Positions 52,790 through 61,906 of a stretch of DNA of 64,000 nucleotides are shown piece by piece. The notes below the pieces were generated by a model, which was not told the origin of the DNA, did no database searches, and was given only the letters and a program-made list of their open reading frames with translations. The stretch is taken from contig NZ_BAGF01000002.1 in the NCBI RefSeq assembly GCF_000308755.1, positions 1-64,000 on the forward strand, read 5' to 3'. Position numbers and translations under genes: made by a program. Source of the DNA: Nocardia pneumoniae NBRC 100136. Its GTDB lineage: Bacteria; Actinomycetota; Actinomycetes; Mycobacteriales; Mycobacteriaceae. The stretch's first letter is position 1; the number at the start of each line of letters is the position of its first letter.

Positions 52790-54052
52790 ATGATCGACCT
52801 CCGATTCCTGCGGGACAATCCCGACGCGGTCCGCGCCTCGCAGCGCGCTCGCGGCGAAGACCCCGCCCTCGTCGACGCGCTGCTCGAGGCGGACGCGGCG
52901 CGGCGTGCCGCGGTGGCCACCGCGGACAACCTGCGCGCCGAGCACAAGGCGATGGGCAAGCTGATCGGAAAGGCGAGCAAAGAGGAGCGCTCCGCGCTGC
53001 TCGCGCAGGCGGGCGAGATGTCGGTGAAGGTCAAGGAGGCCGAGGCGGCGCAGCACGCCGCCGACGCCGATCTGGACGCCGCGCACCGTGCCATCTCGAA
53101 CGTGGTGCAGGAGGGCGCTCCCGCGGGCGGCGAGGACGATTACGTCGTGCTGCGAACCATCGGCACGCCACGGGAGTTCGACTTCGAGCCGAAGGACCAC
53201 CTGGAGCTGGGCGAGTCGCTGGGCCTGATCGACACCGAGCGCGGCGCGAAGGTATCGGGCGCCCGCTTCTACTTCCTCACCGGTTACGGTGCGCTGCTGC
53301 AACTGGGTCTGCTGCAATTGGCCGCGCAGCGGGCGGTGGCCAACGGCTTCACCATGATGATCCCACCGGTGCTGGTGCGTCCGGAGATCATGGCTGGCAC
53401 CGGATTCCTCGGGCAGCACTCGGCCGAGGTCTACCATCTCGCCGACGACGATCTCTATCTCGTCGGCACGTCGGAGGTGCCGCTGGCGGGCTACCACTCC
53501 GACGAGATCCTCGACCTGAGCGGGGGTCCCAAGCGGTATGTCGGCTGGTCGTCGTGTTTCCGCAGGGAGGCGGGCAGCTACGGCAAGGACACGCGCGGCA
53601 TCATCCGGGTGCACCAGTTCGACAAGGTGGAGATGTTCGTCTTCACCACGCCCGACCAGGCCGACGCCGAACATCAGCGGCTGCTCGGCTGGGAGCAGGA
53701 GATGCTCGCGGCCATCGAGGTGCCCTACCGCGTGATCGACGTCGCGGCGGGTGATCTGGGCAGCTCGGCCGCGCGCAAGTTCGACTGCGAGGCGTGGGTG
53801 CCCACCCAGCAGACCTATCGGGAGCTGACCTCGACCTCGAACTGCACCACGTACCAGGCGCGCCGGCTCGCCGTGCGCTACCGCGACGAGAACGGAAAGC
53901 CGCAGATCGCCGCCACGTTGAACGGCACGCTGGCCACCACCCGCTGGATCGTTGCGATACTGGAGAACCATCAGCAAGCCGACGGGTCGGTCCTGGTTCC
54001 GGCGGCGCTGGTTCCGTTCGTCGGCACCGAGGTGCTCCGGCCGCCGAACTGA
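52790..54052 (+). CDS. serS: Seryl-tRNA synthetase
   Basis: A 420-residue class-II synthetase. The N-terminal coiled coil (about 25-110) is followed by the catalytic core: [36 protein letters not shown] (motif 2 region), and a C-terminal [16 protein letters not shown] (motif 3 region). It charges tRNA-Ser with serine. It is divergent from the ALDH gene. Its M. tuberculosis counterpart (Rv3834c) is next to Rv3835, like here. Confidence 0.97.
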   Translation: MIDLRFLRDNPDAVRASQRARGEDPALVDALLEADAARRAAVATADNLRAEHKAMGKLIGKASKEERSALLAQAGEMSVKVKEAEAAQHAADADLDAAHRAISNVVQEGAPAGGEDDYVVLRTIGTPREFDFEPKDHLELGESLGLIDTERGAKVSGARFYFLTGYGALLQLGLLQLAAQRAVANGFTMMIPPVLVRPEIMAGTGFLGQHSAEVYHLADDDLYLVGTSEVPLAGYHSDEILDLSGGPKRYVGWSSCFRREAGSYGKDTRGIIRVHQFDKVEMFVFTTPDQADAEHQRLLGWEQEMLAAIEVPYRVIDVAAGDLGSSAARKFDCEAWVPTQQTYRELTSTSNCTTYQARRLAVRYRDENGKPQIAATLNGTLATTRWIVAILENHQQADGSVLVPAALVPFVGTEVLRPPN

Positions 54053-54134
54053 CGACGAGCGGATGACGGACAGGTGAATAGCTACCGGTTCGCCGTGCCG
54101 GATTCCCGGGATGTGGCAACCGGCGGGATTCCTT

Positions 54135-56015
54135 ATGTCTAGGCTATTCGTCGTGCGAGGAATCGGGTCTCGCGGCGATACCCGGACTCGGGTGCGGGCC
54201 GCATCTGCGCTGGCGACAGCTATGGTCATGGCTCGGACCACCGGGGCGTTCTACGTCATGGGCGGGGTTCTCGGCCTGCTCATCACTGCGATCGCCCCTG
54301 GTGAGGAGGGTAATCGGCCTCTGGTCGGCGGGGCGGCGGCGGTAGCGCTGGTGCTCGGTCTGACGCTGCTCGCGTGGGGGCCGCGACTGCCGCATTCGAT
54401 CCACCACGTCTATGTCGCGATCGCCACGGTGCTGGTGACCATCGCGGTGCACTCGTTCCCGAACACGGTCGGCGCGATCAGCCTCGCCTCGTTCTACGTG
54501 TTCGTCGCGTGCGACGCCGCACTGTTCTTCGCCTGGCCCCAGGCGGCGGCGCACATCGCGTTCGCCTTGGCGCTGTGCCTATGGGTGCTGCCCGCCCGTC
54601 CGGTGACGCCGGGGCTGCCGTGGTGGTCGGGCTTGATCCCGGCGGGTGTGACCTTCGGCGTCGGCGTCGTCGTCGGCATCCTGACCAGGATGGCGTCCGA
54701 GGCCGACATCGATGTGCTCACCGGCCTGCTCAACCGGCGCGGCTTCGATCGCGCGCTCAACACCGCGATCGAGCAGGCGACTCGGTCCGGGCAGGGGCTG
54801 GCCCTGGTGCTGGTCGATCTGGACCGCTTCCGGAAGATCAACGACCATCTTGGTCACCGTGCGGGTGACGCCGTCCTGCAGCGGGTGGCCGACACCTGGT
54901 CGAAACTGCTCGCGCCTGATCAGCGTCTGGCCCGCTACGGCGGAGACGCGTTCGCGTTGTTGCTGCCGAACACCACCGAGCAGGCCGCGATCCTGCTCAC
55001 CGAACAGCTGCGCGCCGCGGTGACCACCGGCTGTTCGGCGGGCGTGACCTCCTGGCAGCCGGGGGAATCGGGATCGCTGCTGGTCAGCCGCGCCGACGTC
55101 GGCCTGTACCGGGCCAAGCAGGCCGGGCGCAACCGGACGGTGCTGGAGTCCTCGCGGCAGCTGCCGCTGGCGGTGGAGCTGCGCGAGGCGATCGATCGCG
55201 GCGCTCTCGACGTGCACTACCAGCCGATCGTCAGCCTGACCGAGGGCGGCGGCAAGGCCGTCGGCGTGGAGGCTCTGCTGCGCTGGTCGTCCAGCGCGCA
55301 ACCGGAGGTCACCACCGAGGGCCTGATCCGGGTCGCCGAGGAATACGACCTCATCTCCGACCTGGACGAGCTGGTGCTGCGCCGGGCCTGCGCGGACGCC
55401 GCACGGCTGCAGGAGACCTTCGCCCAGCTCGACTTGACCCTGAACGTGAACGTCAGCGGACTCGAACTGGCCGAGGCCGGTTATGCCGATCGGGTGGCGG
55501 GCATTCTCGCCAGTACCGGGTGGCCCGCCGATCAGCTCGTGCTCGAGGTGACCGAGAGCGAGTTGGCCGCCGAATCACAGACTGCGATCGCGAATCTGCA
55601 CACTCTGCGCGAGCGGGGTGTGCGCATCGCCATCGACGATTTCGGCACCGGGTACTCCTCGCTCAGCAGGCTGGCCACCCTGCCGAGCGACATTCTGAAG
55701 GTCGACCAGTCTTTCGTCGCCGCGATCCGCTCGGACTCGCCCGCGCCGCCGCTGCTCGGCGTGATCGCCGCCCTGTCCAGCGCGTTGGATCTCCAGGTGA
55801 TCGCCGAGGGCGTGGAGACCGAGTACCAGGCCGCGGTGCTCACCGAACTGGGCTTCGCGCTCGCACAGGGCTACCACTACAGCGACTCGCATCCGGTGTC
55901 GGAACTGATCAGCGACCTCAACGAGAACCAGGGCCGGGTCGGTATCGGCGCCACGGACCGGGAATTGGGCGATGGGGACTCGGTCCACGCCAACGGCTGG
56001 GTGCCGCTGCACTGA
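54135..56015 (+). CDS. GGDEF-EAL protein with degenerate GGDEF motif (likely c-di-GMP phosphodiesterase)
   Basis: About 626 residues. Five or six membrane helices (about 20-185) precede a GGDEF domain (about 190-345) whose signature is GGDAF (Gly269 onward), so the catalytic Glu is replaced by Ala. The EAL domain (about 355-600) keeps VEALLRW, NVNVSG, LEVTESE, DDFGTGYSSL, LKVDQSF, AEGVET and LAQGYHY, the full metal-binding set. It probably degrades c-di-GMP, with the GGDEF part acting as a GTP sensor. ATG 54111 is an alternative start. Confidence 0.88.
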   Translation: MSRLFVVRGIGSRGDTRTRVRAASALATAMVMARTTGAFYVMGGVLGLLITAIAPGEEGNRPLVGGAAAVALVLGLTLLAWGPRLPHSIHHVYVAIATVLVTIAVHSFPNTVGAISLASFYVFVACDAALFFAWPQAAAHIAFALALCLWVLPARPVTPGLPWWSGLIPAGVTFGVGVVVGILTRMASEADIDVLTGLLNRRGFDRALNTAIEQATRSGQGLALVLVDLDRFRKINDHLGHRAGDAVLQRVADTWSKLLAPDQRLARYGGDAFALLLPNTTEQAAILLTEQLRAAVTTGCSAGVTSWQPGESGSLLVSRADVGLYRAKQAGRNRTVLESSRQLPLAVELREAIDRGALDVHYQPIVSLTEGGGKAVGVEALLRWSSSAQPEVTTEGLIRVAEEYDLISDLDELVLRRACADAARLQETFAQLDLTLNVNVSGLELAEAGYADRVAGILASTGWPADQLVLEVTESELAAESQTAIANLHTLRERGVRIAIDDFGTGYSSLSRLATLPSDILKVDQSFVAAIRSDSPAPPLLGVIAALSSALDLQVIAEGVETEYQAAVLTELGFALAQGYHYSDSHPVSELISDLNENQGRVGIGATDRELGDGDSVHANGWVPLH

Positions 56016-56299
56016 CCCTCAGGATCTCCTGTTGCCCCTCACGCTCCCCGCTGATTCCCGGGAGCCGTTCCGCCTGATGCCGTGGCGCCGCTGACCGTTG
56101 AGGCTGCCGGGCTGATCCAGTCGCCGCACTGATTCCCGCGACGCCCTCATGGTTAATTCCCTTGACGCCGCAGAGCGACCGTGAGCATGCTGACGGCATG
56201 CGTTTGCTTATCTACGCCTATTGATTCGCAGAATCTCTGCGCGCCCGCTCGACGGGTAGCGCGCACGATCTCAGCCTGCGCTCGCTGACCGTTCGAGCC

Positions 56300-57943
56300 G
56301 TGCTCTTCAAGAGCATCGGTGAACTGATTCCGCTCTACGCGCTGTATGCGCTGCTGTTCGCCGACCACGGGATGAGCACGGGGCAGATCTCGCTGCTGTT
56401 CGCGATCTGGTCGGCGACGTCGTTCCTGCTCGAGGTGCCCTCCGGCGCCTGGGCCGACACCGTCTCGCGGCGCGGTCTGCTCGTGTTGAGCGGTGTGCTG
56501 CTGACCGCAGGCTTCGCACTGTGGACCGTGGTGCCCTCCTTCCCGGGCTTCGCCGCCGGATTCGTGCTGTGGGGTACGTCGGGCGCTCTGGCCTCCGGCA
56601 CGTTCGAGGCGTTGCTCTACGACGACGTGGCGGCCCGCGGCGAATCCACGGCCTACCCGCGCATCCTCGGCTACACCCGCGCGGGCGCGGAAGCGGCTGT
56701 CGTCGTCGCCATCGTCGCGGCGACTCCGCTCTACCTCTACGGCGGTTACGCATTGGTCGGCTGGTCCAGCGTGGCGGTCGCCGCATTGCACACGGTCATC
56801 GCGCTGTCGCTGCCCACCGCGCCGAAGGCGGTCTCCGCGGTGGACGTCGACGATCTGGAAGACGTCCGCTCCGAGTCCTCGGCGGGAGGCCGTGGCTCGC
56901 AATCTGATGTCACCCATACTCCGGTGCCGCGTACCGGCCCAGGTAACCCAGCCCTTCCAGCCGATGCGGTGTCGCTTGCCGATGGCGGCCCAGCGGATCG
57001 TCCCGTCGACTCCGATGTCATGGCGGGCGCGGGTTCTGGTGCGCGGGCAGCGGTCCGGGATGCCAGCAGCGGAACCGTCGCGGGTGGCTTCGGCACGAGT
57101 GCAGCGGGCGATTGCGCTGCACCGGACGTCGTTGTGAGCGGTTGCGCGTCGAACCCTGATCTAGGTGCGCCGGGAGATGCCGCTCGCGACGGCGAGACGG
57201 CAGTCACCGGCGGTGGCACGCCGGGTACGGACGGCCGCGTCGCCAGCTCGGACATGCCGGTCGGCCGCCCGGTTTCGGGTGTCGGCGAGCGACATGCGCT
57301 GCTGGAACGGCCGCGGCCGTTCGAGCGGTACCTGCGCATGCTGAAAGCCGGTGTGGCCGAAGCGATTCGTGTGCGGACAGTCCGCTATGCCGTGCTGCTG
57401 GAAGCGTTGCTGTTCGGCATCACGGCTTTCGACGAATACTTCGCTCTGCTCGCGCAGCAGGCGGGTGTCTCCACCGTCGTGGTGCCGCTGCTGGTCGGCC
57501 TCACCGTGCTCGGTTCACTGGTCGGTTCCGTGTTGGGCGGGCGGACCGAAGGGATGTCGGGCCGGACGATGGGAATCGTGATGGGTATCGCCGGTGTGCT
57601 CTTCCTCGGGGGCGCGCTGGTCGCGGGGCTCGCGGCCCGGCGGCCCGATGTGATGTATCCGCTGACGGTTCTCGGATTCACCGCGATCGGCATCTCCTAC
57701 GGCATCGTGCACAACGCGGTGGTGGTCGCGGGCGCCCGCCTCCAAGACGCCATCGAGGGCCCGGCGCGAGCCACGGTGACCTCCGTCTCCGGCCTGCTGA
57801 GCGAGGTGGTCGCGCTCGCGGTCTTCGGCTTCGCCGCCGTAGTGACCATCCGGTACTCCATGTCCACCCTCCTGGCCTCCCTCGGCATCGCCATGCTCGC
57901 CATAGCCACCCTCGCCTCCCGCTGGCTTCCTCGTCGTCGGTGA
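56300..57943 (+). CDS. MFS transporter with long low-complexity insert
   Basis: A 547-residue protein. Two six-helix halves (about 1-175 and 345-547) carry an MFS motif, ADTVSRRGLLVLSG. Between them lies an insert of about 140 residues (about 190-332) that is Gly/Ala/Ser/Asp-rich with no helix and weaker third-position GC than the flanks. GTG 56300 is the only usable start in the frame. However, 26 codons upstream the same frame contains a stop (TGA 56222), preceded by ATG 56198, so an older N-terminus may have been lost by a nonsense change. Substrate unknown. Confidence 0.82.
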   Translation: MLFKSIGELIPLYALYALLFADHGMSTGQISLLFAIWSATSFLLEVPSGAWADTVSRRGLLVLSGVLLTAGFALWTVVPSFPGFAAGFVLWGTSGALASGTFEALLYDDVAARGESTAYPRILGYTRAGAEAAVVVAIVAATPLYLYGGYALVGWSSVAVAALHTVIALSLPTAPKAVSAVDVDDLEDVRSESSAGGRGSQSDVTHTPVPRTGPGNPALPADAVSLADGGPADRPVDSDVMAGAGSGARAAVRDASSGTVAGGFGTSAAGDCAAPDVVVSGCASNPDLGAPGDAARDGETAVTGGGTPGTDGRVASSDMPVGRPVSGVGERHALLERPRPFERYLRMLKAGVAEAIRVRTVRYAVLLEALLFGITAFDEYFALLAQQAGVSTVVVPLLVGLTVLGSLVGSVLGGRTEGMSGRTMGIVMGIAGVLFLGGALVAGLAARRPDVMYPLTVLGFTAIGISYGIVHNAVVVAGARLQDAIEGPARATVTSVSGLLSEVVALAVFGFAAVVTIRYSMSTLLASLGIAMLAIATLASRWLPRRR

Positions 57944-57996
57944 GTGGCACATCATGGAGACCCGCTCTCGCGTTTTGCCGCACTGAGGTGCCACTC
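57942..57996. repeat. Inverted repeat GAGTGGCAC ... GTGCCACTC
   Basis: Nine-base arms at 57942-57950 and 57988-57996, perfectly complementary, 37 bases apart, beginning inside the MFS stop codon. It may act as a loose hairpin after the MFS gene or as a regulator site ahead of the DMT gene. No T-run follows. Confidence 0.5.
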
Positions 57997-58044
57997 GCGT
58001 TGGCCGGGCATGGTGGCCGGTGGGGTGGCGGTAGCGTGCGGGTT

Positions 58045-59001
58045 GTGACTGTGCAGGTGAGGGTGGGGCTGGTCTTCGGGTTCGGGATCGGTGCTGGTGT
58101 CGCGGTGCAGGGACGGATCAATGGTGCGCTCGGTGCGCGCCTGCACGATGGGATTTTGGCTGCCGCCATCAGTTTCGGCGCTGGGCTGCTCGTGCTGGCG
58201 GTGGCCTTCGCGGTCAGCGGGCGGTTGCGCGACGGCGTGCGGCTGGTGCGGCGGGCGTTGACAGACGGTGCGTTGCGTCCGTGGCAGCTGCTCGGCGGCC
58301 TGTGCGGCGCGTTCTTCGTCGCCTGCCAGGGGCTCACCGTCGCGGCCATCGGGGTCACCGCGTTCACCGTGGCCGTCGTCGCGGGACAACTGCTCAGCAG
58401 CCTGATCGTCGACCGTCTCGGTCTGGGCCCCAGCGGCAGCACGCCGGTGACCACGGTGCGGCTGGCCGGTGCGGTACTCGGCGTGGTCGCGGTGCTGGTC
58501 GCCGGATTCGGTCACGGCCGCGCCGCAACCGGTGGTCTCTCCGTGCCGGAAACGCTGCGAGATGCGCCGACCGCTCTGCTGATCGTGCTTCCCGCGCTGG
58601 CCGGGATCGGTCTGGCCTGGCAGCAGGCGGTGAACGGCAAGGTCGGAGCCGTCGGCGGTCCCATGTCGGCGGCCCTGGTCAATTTCTGCGTCGGTCTGTT
58701 CGCGCTGCTCGTACTCGCGGCCGCGGTACTCGCCACCTCCGGTGGTCCGGCCGAATTCCCTACCGAGCCATGGCTGTATCTCGGCGGATTCATCGGCGTG
58801 GCGTTCATCGCGCTGGCCGCCCTGACCGTCCGCTGGATCGGTGTGCTGCTGCTCGGCCTCACCTCGGTCGCAGGGCAGCTGCTCTTCGCCCTGGTCCTCG
58901 ACCTGTTCACCCCGACAACCGCGGGCCTGTCGATGACCGCGACCGTCGGTTGCGTGCTGACTCTCGTCGCGGTCGGCGTCGCCACTCGATCTCGGTCCTG
59001 A
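58045..59001 (+). CDS. DMT-family transporter (DUF606/YdcZ-type, two-domain)
   Basis: A 318-residue protein with ten helices in two repeats, each starting with a GxxxAxQGRINGALGARLHD- or GLAWQQAVNGKVGAVGGP-type pattern, as in double DUF606 proteins. GTG 58045 gives the family-like start VTVQVRVGLVFGFGIG. Substrate unknown. Confidence 0.85.
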   Translation: MTVQVRVGLVFGFGIGAGVAVQGRINGALGARLHDGILAAAISFGAGLLVLAVAFAVSGRLRDGVRLVRRALTDGALRPWQLLGGLCGAFFVACQGLTVAAIGVTAFTVAVVAGQLLSSLIVDRLGLGPSGSTPVTTVRLAGAVLGVVAVLVAGFGHGRAATGGLSVPETLRDAPTALLIVLPALAGIGLAWQQAVNGKVGAVGGPMSAALVNFCVGLFALLVLAAAVLATSGGPAEFPTEPWLYLGGFIGVAFIALAALTVRWIGVLLLGLTSVAGQLLFALVLDLFTPTTAGLSMTATVGCVLTLVAVGVATRSRS

Positions 59002-59016
59002 AAAGCCCGGTCGAGT

Positions 59017-59041
59017 CATTCATGTCCGAAGCGCATGAATG
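59017..59041. promoter_or_regulatory. Inverted repeat CATTCATG-N9-CATGAATG
   Basis: Two perfect eight-base arms with a nine-base centre (tccgaagcg), 15 bases upstream of the MauE-like remnant. It looks like a dimeric regulator site. Since the downstream gene is broken, it may be a leftover operator. Confidence 0.5.
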
Positions 59042-59056
59042 TGGCATGGTGCGCTC

Positions 59057-59212
59057 ATGCTGATCGAATACGGGGTGTGGGTTTCGCGGCTCGCTCTGTG
59101 TGCCGTGTTCGGGCTGTCGGCGTCGGGCAAGCTGGCGGATCGGAGTGCGACCCGGCAGGCGATAGGGGACTTCGGTGTGCCGCCGTCGAGGCACACCCGC
59201 GAGATCAGCTAG
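59057..59212 (+). pseudogene. Truncated MauE/DoxX-type membrane protein gene
   Basis: A 51-codon open frame encodes MLIEYGVWVSRLALCAVFGL and KLADRSATRQAIGDFGVPPS, which is the N-terminal helix and first loop of MauE/DoxX redox-associated membrane proteins. It then stops (TAG) just after HTREIS instead of continuing for three more helices. The following sequence up to the terminator at 59231 does not carry the rest, so the gene lost its 3' part. Confidence 0.7.
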
Positions 59213-59230
59213 TAGTTCGGTCGGCAACGC

Positions 59231-59261
59231 CTCCGGCCGACGTGGAAAACGTCGGCCGGAG
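59231..59261 (-). terminator. Terminator after the Rieske-MBL gene
   Basis: CTCCGGCCGACGT and ACGTCGGCCGGAG form a perfect 13-bp stem with a GGAAA loop, eight bases from the leftward gene's stop. Confidence 0.9.
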
Positions 59262-59268
59262 ATCGGGC

Positions 59269-60807
59269 TCAGCTCAGCTTGCGCGACCGCAGTTCGTGGC
59301 CCTTGGACGTCTTGCAGCGGCCCGACTCCAGATCCCACTGCCAGCCGTGCAGGTTGCACGTCAGTGTGTTGCCGTCCACCACGCCGAACTTCGACAGGTC
59401 CGCCTTCAGGTGGGGGCAGCGCCGCTGGACTTCCCAGCCGCCGAGTTCGGTGGAGGCGGAATCGTCGTGCGCCTCGGCGAACCAGCCGTCGGCATAGGCG
59501 ATCCGCTCGTCGGTGAGGCATTTGAAGAAGGTGTAGAGGAATTCGTTGTAGCCGCCGATGCGCCAGGCTTGGAAGCGGGTGGACAGGAAGATGGTGTTCA
59601 CCCAGTCCGGCTCCTGGTCGCGCAGCACCGTGCGCACCAGTTCCGGCGCGATGCGGAAGCCGTAGCGGTAGCGGCCCTCGCCCTCGATGGGGCCGCGCAC
59701 CGTGCGCTTGGGGAAGTCCAGCACCACGGTTTCCTCGCCGATCACCAGACCGACCGGGTAACCGATGCCGTCGCAGATCAGGTCGCTCTGCGCCATGATC
59801 GGCTCGAACAGCTTCTGCAGCGGTTCCAGCAGCGAGCCCTCGCCGGTGGCCCAGGTCGCCTTCTCGGCTTCCAGCACGGGCGCGAGGCGCTGCGCCATCC
59901 GCTCGATGTACTCGGCCTTGTTGTCGTAGATCTCGGCGGGGTCGCTCGGATGGGTCAGCGTCAGCTCGGCGCCGCGCACGTCGGCGACCGAACCCGGGAT
60001 CATCAGGATCCCGCCCGTGTTGCCGTGGATCTCCATCTGCTCCAGGAACACCTTCTGGTCCGGGAAGATGTTGCCTTCGTCGCCGCGGTCGTCATTGAGG
60101 TAGCGCAGCTCGTCGTCCAGGAACACCGGCGGACCCGCCGAAGGCACCACCCAGGTCGCGCCGACCTGTTCGATGTAGCTGCGAGCCCGGTCCATGCCGC
60201 GCTGACGTTTCTGCTTGCCGAAATTCGACTTGGTGCGGGCCGGGATGTCGTAGACCATCGGGTACCAGATCGCGCCCGAGTATTGCAGCAGGTGGATATC
60301 GACGTGACCGAACGCGTCGTGCAGCACGTCCATGTCGACCGGGCGGGCGTCGTTCATGTTGAAGCAGGTGGTCTCGCCGTCGGAGACGACCAGCCCGGAG
60401 TCGCCGATCGGGCCGTCGGCGGGCGCGCGCAGCGCGATGATCATGATGTCCAGGTCGCCACCCGGGCCGGTCACCGTGTGCTTGACCGAGTCCTCGGTTT
60501 CGAAGAACTTGTGGAAGCCCAGGTGCTCCAACTCCCGCCGCAGGTCCGGCACCGGGTAGTCCGGCAGCAGCACGGTCGCGTCCTTGTCGACGTGCTGGGC
60601 CAGTGTCTTCGCGTCGAAGTGGTCGCGGTGTAGATGCGAGACGTACAGGAAGTCGCATGCGCCCAGCTGGTCCCAATCCAGCTGGGTGTTGTCGGGGAAC
60701 GGGAACCACGAACCGAAGTACGCGGGGTTCACCCAGGGGTCGCAAAGGATCGACCCGGCCGCGGTGCGGATGTGGAATCCGGCGTGTCCGACGCTGGTGA
60801 TCTGCAC
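59269..60807 (-). CDS. Metallo-beta-lactamase-fold protein with C-terminal Rieske [2Fe-2S] domain
   Basis: A 512-residue protein. The UlaG/Rv3818-type MBL-fold part has HAGFHIRTAAGSILCDPWVNP, SHLHRDHFDAKT and LQYSGAIWYP. The C-terminal Rieske domain (about 425-512) has RRCPHLKADLSKF (Cys-X-His) and LTCNLHGWQWDLESGRC (Cys-X2-His). The architecture matches Rv3818 of M. tuberculosis from memory, which has the PlsC genes nearby as here. An oxidoreductase of unknown substrate. Confidence 0.9.
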   Translation of the reverse strand: MQITSVGHAGFHIRTAAGSILCDPWVNPAYFGSWFPFPDNTQLDWDQLGACDFLYVSHLHRDHFDAKTLAQHVDKDATVLLPDYPVPDLRRELEHLGFHKFFETEDSVKHTVTGPGGDLDIMIIALRAPADGPIGDSGLVVSDGETTCFNMNDARPVDMDVLHDAFGHVDIHLLQYSGAIWYPMVYDIPARTKSNFGKQKRQRGMDRARSYIEQVGATWVVPSAGPPVFLDDELRYLNDDRGDEGNIFPDQKVFLEQMEIHGNTGGILMIPGSVADVRGAELTLTHPSDPAEIYDNKAEYIERMAQRLAPVLEAEKATWATGEGSLLEPLQKLFEPIMAQSDLICDGIGYPVGLVIGEETVVLDFPKRTVRGPIEGEGRYRYGFRIAPELVRTVLRDQEPDWVNTIFLSTRFQAWRIGGYNEFLYTFFKCLTDERIAYADGWFAEAHDDSASTELGGWEVQRRCPHLKADLSKFGVVDGNTLTCNLHGWQWDLESGRCKTSKGHELRSRKLS

Positions 60808-60848
60808 TAGCTGCTCCTCCTGCTGTTACCAGCCAACCAGGGTAGTAG

Positions 60849-61787
60849 TTACGGCGAGACGTCGCCGATGCAGTAGCCGTCCGGCCCCGAGCGCAGGGTG
60901 AAGGTGCGGGTCTGCGTCACACCCGCGGAGTTGGTCACCGGGACGAGCACCGTGACGTAGTCGGCGTTCAGTTGCTCCGAGCGGATCTGCTGGTCGGCGA
61001 ACTCGGTGGTCCCGGTCAGCATGCCCTGGTTGTCGGCCAGCGGGGCGGGGATCGGGCGTCCGGTTGAGGTGGGATCCCAGGTGGCTGGGGCCGCCTTGCA
61101 GACCAGCGGGTAGGTGCCCTCCTTGTCGGCCGGGTCCAGGGGAGACCCGACGAAGCGGGACAGGTAGCGGCGCACGGTGTGCCTGGCGTCGGCGTCGTTG
61201 TAGGTGATCTCCGCGCCCGCGGCGGCGACGCGCGGACAGGCGTAACCGGTCTCGATCTCGGCGCGGTCGACGGCGACCGTGGTGGTCCTGCTCTGCCAGA
61301 CGACGGTGTCCTTGGTCGCCGTGCCCGGCTGGGCGAGGGCGGCCAGGATGGACTGCTGGTCGTCGTACATGTCGGCCACGTTCTTCGGCGCGATGGTCCA
61401 GCATTTTTCCTGCATCTCGGCGATGCTGTGCGATCGCAGATCGGCAGCCCAGCGCTGCACCGCGCTGGTCGCGGCGGGCAGTCCCTCGACCGCGCCGACC
61501 GGGGGAGCGCCGGCGGGTACCGGCGGCAGCGACGGGGTGCTCGGCGGCGCTGACGCCGGGACGGCGGCGGGTGGCGTCGTGCGCGGGGCAGCCTGTGGGG
61601 CGCTCTCGTCCGGGATGCCGACGACGGAATCGCAGCCGGTCAGCAGAACTGCTGCCAGCAGGGCGAAACCGACTCCGCCGACCCGGCGCCGGGGCGCGGA
61701 TGACCGGCCCAGGTTCGTTGATGCCCGAATCCGATCGCGTGCTGAGCTGTTGTCGTATCCACGCGGTACCCGTCGGGCGCGTTCCAC
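60849..61787 (-). CDS. Lipoprotein, unknown function
   Basis: A 312-residue protein. The hydrophobic stretch GGVGFALLAAVLLTGCDS carries a lipobox (LTGC) near residue 52, preceded by an unusually long Arg-rich segment. A Pro/Ala linker (AAPRTTPPAAVPASAP) and a globular domain with four Cys (EKCWTIAP, YACPRVAA, LVCKAAP, YCIGDV) follow. GTG 61787 is the only good start in the frame. Secreted and membrane-anchored; no family recognised. Confidence 0.8.
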   Translation of the reverse strand: MERARRVPRGYDNSSARDRIRASTNLGRSSAPRRRVGGVGFALLAAVLLTGCDSVVGIPDESAPQAAPRTTPPAAVPASAPPSTPSLPPVPAGAPPVGAVEGLPAATSAVQRWAADLRSHSIAEMQEKCWTIAPKNVADMYDDQQSILAALAQPGTATKDTVVWQSRTTTVAVDRAEIETGYACPRVAAAGAEITYNDADARHTVRRYLSRFVGSPLDPADKEGTYPLVCKAAPATWDPTSTGRPIPAPLADNQGMLTGTTEFADQQIRSEQLNADYVTVLVPVTNSAGVTQTRTFTLRSGPDGYCIGDVSP

Positions 61788-61906
61788 TTCGACGATCCTC
61801 TTCTCTAAGGGCGTGCGGTTGGGGCTGCTCAGGCGTCCTCGCTCCGGCGCTCACGGCTGGCGGCGCACTGCCGGAGGGGACGGTCAGCGACTACGCTAGC
61901 GGACTT

